From the NCBI GenBank assembly GCA_018139225.1, contig JAGSNX010000001.1, positions 248,001 to 312,000 on the forward strand: a stretch of DNA of 64,000 nucleotides, written 5' to 3'. The notes beneath the pieces were generated by a model, which made no database searches, was not told where the DNA came from, and was given only the letters and a program-made list of their open reading frames with translations. A program made the position numbers and the translations under genes. Shown one piece after another: positions 57,545-64,000 of this stretch (its first letter is position 1; each line of letters begins with the position of its first letter). The stretch is from Microvirga sp. SRT01 (GTDB lineage: Bacteria; Pseudomonadota; Alphaproteobacteria; Sphingomonadales; Sphingomonadaceae).

Positions 57545-57993
57545 CAGGCGTTTTGCCCCGTCGTCATCCGTTCCGCCGCCTGTTCGGCGGCCTCGGCCGC
57601 GGCTTCGAACGCGAGCCGGATCGAGGGATGACGCGCGGTATAGCTCAGCGCGGGAGCGAAGACGGCGAGCCCCGGCCATGCCGGTGCGTCACCCTGTCCC
57701 GCCGCCAGCCAAGCCGTCAGCGTGTCGCGCGCGTCGGCCAGTTCCTGCGGAGTCTTGCCGAGGATGTGTTCCGCCAGCAGCGACGACGACGCCTGCCCCA
57801 GCGCGCAGGCGCGGACGAGCAGCCCGACTTTCGCGACGCGGCCGTCGGGGCCGAGATCGAGATCGACGGTGACGCGGCTGCCGCAGATCGCCGACCGCCT
57901 CTCGCTGGTGCCGGCGGGATCGGCCAGTCGCTCGTGATGCGCGATCGAAGAGGCGAGGCGCAGGATTTCGGTGTTGTACAGGTTGGCGGTCAT
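57544..57993 (-). CDS. NifU/IscU-like iron-sulfur cluster assembly scaffold
   Basis: 149 residues from the ATG at 57993. Conserved features: LYNTEILRLASSIAHHERL, ICGSRVTVDLDLGPDGR with the first ligand Cys (about 37) and VRACALGQASSSLLAEHI with the second (about 63). The third Cys of classical IscU (about position 105) is absent: the region reads YTARHPSIRLAF. The Ala/Glu-rich tail is a weak coiled coil. It overlaps both the CvpA stop and the Kef start. Confidence 0.85.
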   Translation of the reverse strand: MTANLYNTEILRLASSIAHHERLADPAGTSERRSAICGSRVTVDLDLGPDGRVAKVGLLVRACALGQASSSLLAEHILGKTPQELADARDTLTAWLAAGQGDAPAWPGLAVFAPALSYTARHPSIRLAFEAAAEAAEQAAERMTTGQNA

Positions 57994-58553
57994 TCGGCGG
58001 CTCCCGCACTGTTCTCCGACGAGGAGGACGGCGGCGTGCGCGCGCCGAAGACCGGCTGACCGCGGCGGCGGCGATCCACGAAGTCGGCGATGCCGGCGCT
58101 CGTTGCGTTCAGCAACGGATAGGTGCGGCTCTTGGTCATCCATTCCGGTCGGCGCGTCGGTCCGCCGCCGATCGTGTCGAGCACCAAAGCCGCCAGCAGG
58201 AAGACGAGGCTGGCGAGGATCAGCCCCTTGAGTGCGCCGAACCCGAACCCCAGCGCCCGGTCGAGCGGCCCAAGGACCGATGTGCGCGTCCGCGATCCGA
58301 TCGCATTGGCGACGAGCTTGCCGCCGAAATAGGTGACGGCGACGATCAGCACGAACGCCAGCACTGCCGCGCCCGACACGGTGCCGACCACGCCCGTCAG
58401 CGCCTGCGCCAGCGTGATGTGGAACAGCTTCAAGGCCGCGACCATTGCCACCCACGCGAACAACGCGAGCACCTCCGCAACGAAGCCGCGCTTCAGGCCG
58501 AGCAAGGCGGACCCGACGACCGCAACGAGGACGACGATATCGAGGGAGGTCAT
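57990..58553 (-). CDS. cvpA: CvpA family membrane protein
   Basis: 187 residues. Four hydrophobic segments within about 1-125, with LGLKRGFVAEVLALFAWV and LGFGFGALKGLILASLVFL as family landmarks, and a Ser-rich disordered tail. In E. coli CvpA is needed for colicin V production and for envelope stress resistance; exact role unclear. First of four overlapping genes: cvpA, scaffold, antiporter, DUF423. Confidence 0.92.
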   Translation of the reverse strand: MTSLDIVVLVAVVGSALLGLKRGFVAEVLALFAWVAMVAALKLFHITLAQALTGVVGTVSGAAVLAFVLIVAVTYFGGKLVANAIGSRTRTSVLGPLDRALGFGFGALKGLILASLVFLLAALVLDTIGGGPTRRPEWMTKSRTYPLLNATSAGIADFVDRRRRGQPVFGARTPPSSSSENSAGAAE

Positions 58554-58949
58554 GCGGCAGACTCAAAGCGTTCGTATCGCGCGAAGTCGAGACACGATTT
58601 GCTGGGCGTGCGCAAGGCCACCTCTGGCGGCGGTGTGCGTGCGACATCGCTCGGCGACGTAATCTGCACCTCGCTTTGGGGTTAGGGACGGAAGCCGTTG
58701 ACCGTCGATCCAACGCCACAGTGCCCAGTGCGGATTGACGCTCCGGTCGGGAGCACAAGCGAAGTCGGGCAGGCCGTTGTCCCTGCGCGAAGAGCACACC
58801 TTATCGAGCTATTCCGGGGTCCGTCCACCGTCGAGCCGATCGGCAAGAGGCGCAAGTCACAGGGGTTTTCAGAGCGTCGCCCCCAAACACGTTCGGCGCG
58901 ACGCGGAAAGACCGCAATGCCGACGCCGATCGTGAGGGTCGATCGTACT
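58554..58949. other. gene-free stretch between radA and cvpA
   Basis: 396 bp, both neighbours on the minus strand. A minus-strand frame at 58563-58799 gives a 78-residue peptide (NPHWALWRWIDGQRLPS), but its third codon positions are mixed rather than G/C-rich and no ribosome binding site is seen, so I do not call a gene. It contains the cvpA promoter region and the radA 3' end. Confidence 0.5.
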
Positions 58950-60323
58950 CTACCCACGCCCCAGCATGTGATCCACGAACTGCGCCAGCGTGCGGAAGCC
59001 GGACAGACGCAGCGGCCCGTCGTCCTTCGCCATCACCGAGGGCACCAGCGCCCGCTCGAACCCGAGCTTCGCGGCCTCCTTCAGGCGCAAGGGGCCGTGC
59101 GCGACGGGCCTGATCTCTCCGGACAACGCGACTTCGCCGAACGCCACTGCGTCGGCGGGCACCGGCCGTTCGCTCATCGCGGAAACGAGCGCGGCGGCGA
59201 CCGCCATGTCGGCGGCGGGATCCTGCACGCGGTAGCCGCCGGCGATGTTCAGATACACTTCCGCCGACGAGAAGCTGAGCCCGCACCGCGCCTCCAGCAC
59301 CGCGAGGATCATCGCCAGCCGTCCCGAATCCCAGCCGACCACCGCCCGCCGCGGCGTCGCGCCGCTGGCGAGGCGAACCGTCAGCGCCTGGATCTCGACC
59401 AGCACCGGCCGCGTTCCCTCCAGCGCTGGGAACACCGTCGCGCCCGTCATCCCCTCCTCGCGCTGGGTCAGGAACAGCGCGGACGGATTTGCGACCTCCG
59501 CAAGTCCCTCGGTCTGCATAGAGAATACGCCGATCTCGTCGGTGCCGCCGAAGCGGTTTTTAATCGCGCGCAGGATACGATACTGGTGCGACCGCTCCCC
59601 CTCGAAGGCGAGCACCGTGTCGACCATATGCTCCAGAACGCGCGGGCCGGCGATGCTGCCGTCCTTGGTTACGTGTCCGACCAGTACCAAAGCCGTGCCG
59701 CGCTCCTTGGCGAAGCGGATCAGTTCCTGCGCCGAAGCACGTACCTGACTGACGGTGCCGGGCGCGCCCTCGATCAGGTCGCTGTGCATCGTCTGGATCG
59801 AGTCGATCACCAGCAGGGTCGGCGGCGCCCCCTGCGACAGCGTCGTCAGGATGTCGCGCGTCGAGGTCGCGGCGGCGAGTTGCACCGGTGCGGAGCCGAG
59901 ACCCAATCGGCGCGCGCGCAGCCGGACCTGATCCGCGGCTTCCTCGCCCGAAACATAGGCGACGCTATGTCCGGCGAGTGCCATCTTTGCCGCCGCCTGA
60001 AGCAACAGCGTCGATTTGCCGATGCCGGGATCGCCGCCGATCAACGTCGCCGATCCCTCGACGAAGCCGCCACCCAGCGCCCGGTCGAACTCGGCTACGC
60101 CGCTGGGCAGGCGCGCCGGAAGCGCGACATTGGCGTCGAGCGCGGTCAGCACGATTGACCGCCCGCCACCCTGAAGATTGTGCTTGGCGTGGAACGGCGT
60201 GACGACCGCCGGGGCTTCCTCGACCAGCGTGTTCCACTCGGCGCAGTCGGCGCACTGCCCCTGCCACCGGGACGCGACCGAGCCGCAGGCCTGACACACA
60301 TAGCGTTTCTGGAGCTTCGCCAT
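58950..60323 (-). CDS. radA: DNA repair protein RadA
   Basis: RecA-like motor for branch migration in recombinational repair. 457 residues from the ATG at 60323. C4 zinc finger CQACGS and CADCAEW (about 10-30), Walker A GGDPGIGKSTLLL (about 95-107), RadA-specific KNRFG motif (about 255-259) and a Lon-type C-terminal domain (AVAAALVSAMSERPVPADAV). Complete and unremarkable. Confidence 0.97.
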   Translation of the reverse strand: MAKLQKRYVCQACGSVASRWQGQCADCAEWNTLVEEAPAVVTPFHAKHNLQGGGRSIVLTALDANVALPARLPSGVAEFDRALGGGFVEGSATLIGGDPGIGKSTLLLQAAAKMALAGHSVAYVSGEEAADQVRLRARRLGLGSAPVQLAAATSTRDILTTLSQGAPPTLLVIDSIQTMHSDLIEGAPGTVSQVRASAQELIRFAKERGTALVLVGHVTKDGSIAGPRVLEHMVDTVLAFEGERSHQYRILRAIKNRFGGTDEIGVFSMQTEGLAEVANPSALFLTQREEGMTGATVFPALEGTRPVLVEIQALTVRLASGATPRRAVVGWDSGRLAMILAVLEARCGLSFSSAEVYLNIAGGYRVQDPAADMAVAAALVSAMSERPVPADAVAFGEVALSGEIRPVAHGPLRLKEAAKLGFERALVPSVMAKDDGPLRLSGFRTLAQFVDHMLGRG

Positions 60324-60389
60324 GCATCGTACATAGCGGAACGGGACGGGAACACAATCGCTCGCCGCCGACATCGACAGGGGCTGCGG

Positions 60390-61568
60390 ATGGTCAATCG
60401 CCGCAACCCCCGCTATGGCCCCGCCACCATGCAGCCGAAGGACCTTCGCGTCGCGCTCTTCAGCGGCAATTACAATTACGTGCGCGATGGGGCTAACCAG
60501 GCGCTGAACCTGCTGGTGGGACATCTGCTGGCGCAGGGTGTCACGGTGCGCGTCTATTCGCCGACCGTACCGCAGCCCGCTTTTCCCGCCACCGGCGATC
60601 TGGTCGACGTGCCGGCGGTGCCGATCCCCGGCGGACGCGGCGAATACCGGATCGCGCGCGGTTTGCCTGCGAAGGTCCGCCGCGATCTGGAAGCGTTCGC
60701 CCCCAATGTCGTGCACGTCTCCGCCCCTGACATCCTCGGTCACCGCGCGATCAGTTGGGCGCGCGCCCACGGCATCACCACCGTCGCCTCGCTGCACACC
60801 CGATTCGAGACGTATCTGCGCTACTACCATTTATCGGCGCTGGAGCGGCCGTTGGAGCGGCTGCTCGCGCGTTTCTATGGGCGGGTCGATACCGTGCTGG
60901 TGCCCGGCGACAGCATGGCGCAGGTGCTGCGCGGCTGGGGCGTGACGACGCCGATCGGCATCTGGTCGCGCGGCGTCAATCACGACCGCTTTTCGCCAGC
61001 GCGCCGGGACATGGCGTGGCGTAGGTCGCTCGGCGTGGCCGACGACGAGCTCGCGGTGGGCTTCGTGGGGCGACTGGTGAAGGAAAAGGGGCTCGACGTC
61101 TTCGCCGACATCGCGCGCGCGTTGACCGAGCGCAACGTGCGCCACCGCGTGGTGGTGATCGGCGACGGCCCCGCGCGCGACTGGTTCGCAAAGGAAGTGC
61201 CGGACGCCGCCTTCGCCGGTTTCCAGCGCGGCGACGCGCTCGGCCGCGCGGTCGCCTCGCTCGATACCTTCTTCAACCCGTCCGTGACGGAGACGTTCGG
61301 CAACGTCACGCTGGAGGCGATGGCCGCGGCCGTGCCCGTGGTTGCGGCGCGCGCGACCGGAACGACCGATCTGGTCGAGGAAGGCATTACCGGCTTCCTC
61401 GTCTCGCCGCGCGATCCCGCCGCCTATGCCGACGCGATCGCCCGCATCGCCGGCGATCCCGCCCTTCGCCGATCGATGGGCGAAGCGGGGCATGCCAGGG
61501 CGGCGGGGTATCGCTGGGAGGCGATCAATCAGGCGGTGCTGGATACGTATCTGGAGCTGAAGGGGTAG
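60390..61568 (+). CDS. GT4 family glycosyltransferase
   Basis: 392 residues from ATG 60390 (GGGG upstream); ATG 60429 is an alternative. GT-B fold: N-terminal VALFSGNYNYVRDGANQALN, C-terminal GFVGRLVKEKGLDVFADIA (about 230-248) and the donor-binding ETFGNVTLEAMAAAVPVVA. Closest by feel to alpha-mannosyltransferase MgtA/PimB-like enzymes that act on lipid acceptors. Divergent from radA by 66 bp; followed by REP-like hairpins. Sugar and acceptor unknown. Confidence 0.88.
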   Translation: MVNRRNPRYGPATMQPKDLRVALFSGNYNYVRDGANQALNLLVGHLLAQGVTVRVYSPTVPQPAFPATGDLVDVPAVPIPGGRGEYRIARGLPAKVRRDLEAFAPNVVHVSAPDILGHRAISWARAHGITTVASLHTRFETYLRYYHLSALERPLERLLARFYGRVDTVLVPGDSMAQVLRGWGVTTPIGIWSRGVNHDRFSPARRDMAWRRSLGVADDELAVGFVGRLVKEKGLDVFADIARALTERNVRHRVVVIGDGPARDWFAKEVPDAAFAGFQRGDALGRAVASLDTFFNPSVTETFGNVTLEAMAAAVPVVAARATGTTDLVEEGITGFLVSPRDPAAYADAIARIAGDPALRRSMGEAGHARAAGYRWEAINQAVLDTYLELKG

Positions 61569-61586
61569 CTTGAACGTCTGACCCAT

Positions 61587-61606
61587 GTTCCCGCAGAAGC
61601 GGGAAC
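61587..61606. repeat. REP-like hairpin, copy 2
   Basis: gttcccgc-agaa-gcgggaac, perfect 8-bp arms, 18 bp after the glycosyltransferase stop; may also act as terminator. Confidence 0.7.
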
Positions 61607-61647
61607 CCGGTGGCCAAGCAGGACAACAGCCGGCTCCGCACCAATGG

Positions 61648-61667
61648 GCTCCCGCCTGCGCGGGAGC
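61648..61667. repeat. REP-like hairpin, copy 3
   Basis: gctcccgc-ctgc-gcgggagc, perfect 8-bp arms, followed by acgatggcc; copy 2 is followed by ccggtggcc. Shares its arm with 37211-37230. Lies just beyond the DUF2218 stop. Confidence 0.75.
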
Positions 61668-61677
61668 ACGATGGCCG

Positions 61678-61983
61678 CTACTCCCCCGCCCGCCAATCGA
61701 AGGTCAGCGGCGCTTCGCGGAAGGCAAAGCGGTCCAGGTGGCTTGCGACCACCTCGCGCATGCGGGCGGTGTCCTCGCCCTCCGGCACGGTCAACAGGAT
61801 GTCGAGCGTCTCCGGGTCGGCCCGCATCTCCAGCTTCGATCCGTTGGGGAAGTCGATCGTGCCCTCCTCCTCGGTGAAGGAGACGGTCATCTTGTGGCTC
61901 CAGTGCTTGGCAAGCTGCTGGAGATAGCGGCTGGCAGATGGCGTCGGCACGCGGGCGACCCAGATCGTCGGTGCGCCGCTCAT
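61678..61983 (-). CDS. DUF2218 protein
   Basis: 101 residues. ARVPTPSASRYLQQLAKHWSHK at the start and LDRFAFREAPLTFDW at the end match the small DUF2218 family, often found near siderophore-interacting proteins or PadR regulators. Function unknown. Its ATG overlaps the padR stop (ATGA), so it is a coupled second gene and probably regulated by PadR. Confidence 0.9.
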   Translation of the reverse strand: MSGAPTIWVARVPTPSASRYLQQLAKHWSHKMTVSFTEEEGTIDFPNGSKLEMRADPETLDILLTVPEGEDTARMREVVASHLDRFAFREAPLTFDWRAGE

Positions 61984-62603
61984 TTCAGGCGCTCGATCTT
62001 CTGGGCGAGTTCGTCGATCAGACCGACCACCTCATGCAACGTCTCTTCCGACACGTCGCCGCGCTTCAACCGGCCGCGCACCGCCTGCCCCAGATTCCAC
62101 ATCGCACGACGGGCCTGTTCGCGATCGGTCCGCTCGCTCTGCTCCCCCATCGCAGTCAGACGCTGCATCAGCGCCGCAACCTCCTCCTCGCGTTCCGCCA
62201 GATGTACGCGCCCGTCGTCGGTGGCGGCGAAGCGCTTCTTGGTGCCCTCTGCCTGCTGCTCCCCGATCTGGCCCATCTCGTCCAGCAGCGTCAGCGTCGG
62301 ATAGACCACGCCCGGGCTGGGAGCATAGGCACCGCCGGTCAGCGCCTCGATCCGGCGAATCAGGTCGTAACCGTGGCTCGGTTCGTCCGCGATCAGCTTC
62401 AACAGGATCAGGCGAAGCTCGCTGCCGTCGAACATGCGACGACCGCGTCCCGGTCGTCCTTCTTCCCGGTGCCCCGGCGTCCATTCGAACGAGAAGCTGC
62501 CACGAGGGCCGCGACCGCCGTGCATGGCGTGGTGCATCGCGCGCCGCATTCCGTCGCGCATCTCTCGATCGGGGCCGCAGCCCCGCTTGTTCATTCCAAA
62601 CAT
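61980..62603 (-). CDS. PadR family transcriptional regulator
   Basis: 207 residues from ATG 62603 (AAAAGGAA box). A basic, Gly/His-rich N-terminus (about 1-55; CGPDREMRDGMRR, HHAMHGGRGPRG) precedes a PadR winged helix: LRLILLKLIADEPSHGYDLIRRIEAL (about 61-86) and SPGVVYPTLTLLDEMG (about 93-108). A C-terminal dimerisation helix ends the protein. Two palindromes lie upstream and probably mediate autoregulation. The His-rich head suggests a metal ligand role, unproven. Confidence 0.92.
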   Translation of the reverse strand: MFGMNKRGCGPDREMRDGMRRAMHHAMHGGRGPRGSFSFEWTPGHREEGRPGRGRRMFDGSELRLILLKLIADEPSHGYDLIRRIEALTGGAYAPSPGVVYPTLTLLDEMGQIGEQQAEGTKKRFAATDDGRVHLAEREEEVAALMQRLTAMGEQSERTDREQARRAMWNLGQAVRGRLKRGDVSEETLHEVVGLIDELAQKIERLK

Positions 62604-62633
62604 CGTTGTTCCTTTTAACTCTACGATGCAGCC

Positions 62634-62645
62634 AAGATATATCTT
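62634..62645. promoter_or_regulatory. PadR operator candidate 1
   Basis: aagatatatctt, a perfect 12-bp palindrome 31 bp upstream of the padR ATG. Unusually AT-rich for this genome. Confidence 0.65.
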
Positions 62646-62669
62646 CGATGCTCGATCACAAGATGCCTC

Positions 62670-62681
62670 AAGATATATTTT
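62670..62681. promoter_or_regulatory. PadR operator candidate 2
   Basis: aagatatatttt, matching operator 1 at 10-11 of 12 positions. 36 bp from it centre to centre (about 3.5 helical turns) and 60 bp before the rarA start. Confidence 0.5.
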
Positions 62682-62740
62682 CAGCGCGTAGCGATCAGCC
62701 GATGGATGACGCCGCGATACGAAGCGCCTACATCGGCGGA

Positions 62741-64000
62741 ATGGACCTGTTCGCCGGGATCGAGCCCCCCGCCCCCACCGATGCACCTGCCGCCGATGCC
62801 CCGCTCGCGGACCGGCTGCGGCCGCGCGCGCTGGACGAGGTCGTGGGTCAGGAGCATCTGACCGGCCCCGACGGCGCGATCGGGCGGATGGTCGCGGCGG
62901 GCAGGCTGTCGTCGATGATCCTTTGGGGTCCACCCGGTACCGGCAAGACGACGATCGCGCGGCTGCTCGCCGACGCGGTGGGGCTGCGGTTCGCCAGCAT
63001 TTCCGCCGTGTTCTCGGGCGTCGCCGACCTCAAGCGCGTCTTCGCGGAGGCGAAGGATCATGCCCGCGCCGGCAAGCGCACCCTGTTGTTCGTGGACGAG
63101 ATCCACCGGTTCAACCGCGCGCAGCAGGACGGCTTCCTGCCGTTCGTGGAGGACGGCACCGTCACGCTGGTCGGCGCGACGACGGAGAACCCGTCGTTCG
63201 AGCTCAACGCCGCGCTGCTCAGCCGTGCGCAGGTGCTGATCCTGCACCGGCTCGACCGCGTCGCGCTCGGCCAATTGCTGTCGCGGGGCGAGGAACTGGA
63301 GGGGCGCTCGCTGCCGCTCGACGATGCTGCGCGCGAGGCGTTGATCGCCAGTGCGGATGGCGACGGTCGCTTCCTGCTCAATCAGGCGGAGACGCTGTTC
63401 GCGATCGACTTGCCCGCGCCGCTCGACCCCGCCGGCCTGTCGGCGCTGCTGCAACGCCGGGTCGCGGTGTACGACAAGGATCGCGAGGGACATTACGGGC
63501 TGATCTCCGCGCTCCACAAATCCATCCGCGGCTCCGATCCGCAGGCGGCGCTCTACTATCTGGCGCGGATGCTCGTCGCGGGAGAGGAACCGCTGTACGT
63601 CCTGCGCCGTCTGACGCGGGCGGCGGTGGAGGATATCGGCCTCGCCGATCCGCAGGCGCTGGTGCAGTGCATCGCCGCCAAGGACACCTACGACTTCCTC
63701 GGCTCGCCCGAGGGTGAACTCGCGATCGTGCAGGCGTGCCTCTATCTCGCCACCGCGCCGAAATCGAACGCCGCCTATCTGGCGCAGAAGTCGGCGTGGA
63801 AGACGGCGAAGGAAAGCGGGTCGATCAGCCCGCCCAAGTCCATTCTCGGTGCGCCGACGCGGCTGATGCGCGATCTCGGCTACGGCAAGGGTTACGAATA
63901 CGACCACGACGCCGACGACGCATTCTCGGGCGCGGATTACTGGCCGGAGGAACTCGGGCGGCAACGGTTCTACGAACCGACCGAGCGTGGTTTCGAGAAG
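62741..64000 (+). CDS. rarA: replication-associated recombination protein RarA, 3' end outside window
   Basis: AAA+ ATPase acting at stalled forks, related to clamp loaders. The 420 visible codons run off the window. DRLRPRALDEVVGQEHL, Walker A WGPPGTGKTT (about 61-70), Walker B LLFVDEIHRFNRAQQD (about 109-124), sensor 1 GATTENPSFE, and the MgsA C-terminal YDFLGSPEGELAI. ATG 62741 (GGCGGA before it) gives MDLFAG; ATG 62702 in the same frame would add 13 residues. Divergent from padR. Confidence 0.95.
   Translation, partial: MDLFAGIEPPAPTDAPAADAPLADRLRPRALDEVVGQEHLTGPDGAIGRMVAAGRLSSMILWGPPGTGKTTIARLLADAVGLRFASISAVFSGVADLKRVFAEAKDHARAGKRTLLFVDEIHRFNRAQQDGFLPFVEDGTVTLVGATTENPSFELNAALLSRAQVLILHRLDRVALGQLLSRGEELEGRSLPLDDAAREALIASADGDGRFLLNQAETLFAIDLPAPLDPAGLSALLQRRVAVYDKDREGHYGLISALHKSIRGSDPQAALYYLARMLVAGEEPLYVLRRLTRAAVEDIGLADPQALVQCIAAKDTYDFLGSPEGELAIVQACLYLATAPKSNAAYLAQKSAWKTAKESGSISPPKSILGAPTRLMRDLGYGKGYEYDHDADDAFSGADYWPEELGRQRFYEPTERGFEK

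Noticed and set aside
58563..58799. Possible 78-residue minus-strand gene
   Set aside because: Third codon positions are not G/C-biased like real genes here, no ribosome binding site, no recognised family.

Overview
The window is GC-rich chromosomal DNA from an alphaproteobacterium, most likely a member of the Sphingomonadaceae (Sphingomonas or a close relative). The clues are a complete Entner-Doudoroff set (zwf, pgl, edd, glk, eda) with no phosphofructokinase in view, three secreted proteins ending in the sphingomonad PEPxxWA sorting tail, a PopZ-type pole organiser, an exact CtrA-type TTAA-N7-TTAA box in front of a Flp pilin gene, and many short translational overlaps (ATGA, GTGA, TAATG). 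It is core chromosome: I see no prophage, transposase, integrated plasmid or CRISPR array. The accessory signals are short repeats, small secreted proteins and regulatory sites.

Layout. 1-2.1 kb: pyrG (a few 3' codons lie outside the window) and secG. 2.3-10.4 kb: a MarR-like regulator, an SH3-only protein and argC, then zwf, a secreted protein, pgl, edd, glk and eda, which take glucose to pyruvate and glyceraldehyde 3-phosphate. 10.5-14.9 kb (minus strand): fabD-fabG-acpP-fabF-mltG, fatty acid synthesis plus a septal transglycosylase. 15.1-19 kb: an RcnB-like protein, rpsF-rpsR-rplI and a large M48 peptidase. 19-24 kb (minus): tRNA-Leu, tig, a glycosyltransferase, clpP and clpX, a protein quality-control block. 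24.1-31 kb: two tiny genes, an M48-centred secreted trio, and gatC-gatA-(membrane protein)-gatB. 30.9-36.9 kb: a DUF3089 hydrolase with ruvX, a PEPxxWA protein, pyrB with a catalytically dead dihydroorotase partner, and a MATE exporter.

37-46.7 kb (minus): valS carrying an in-frame short repeat, an S9 peptidase, a LOV-histidine kinase-receiver protein, popZ, tolC and a Pcm-family methyltransferase. 46.9-49.1 kb: tRNA-Cys, a PEPxxWA protein, mutT and three Flp-type pilins. 49.1-54.8 kb: accA, xerD and two envelope genes on the minus strand, divergent from aroK-aroB-DUF2256. 54.8-58.6 kb: a third PEPxxWA protein, then cvpA, a NifU/IscU-like scaffold, a Kef-type antiporter and DUF423. 58.9-64 kb: radA, a GT4 glycosyltransferase, REP-like hairpins, padR-DUF2218 with twin palindromic operators, and rarA (3' end outside the window).

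No wholly new multi-gene system is evident. The best leads are the repeat inserted in frame in valS, the twin AAGATATATCTT-type operators of the PadR unit, the CtrA-box/Flp pilin cassette with an internal terminator, the LOV kinase next to popZ, the trigger factor with a His-Asp stretch and basic tail, and two PEPxxWA genes that share a nearly identical 28-nt 3' hairpin. All family assignments are from reading translated sequence; no database search was possible.
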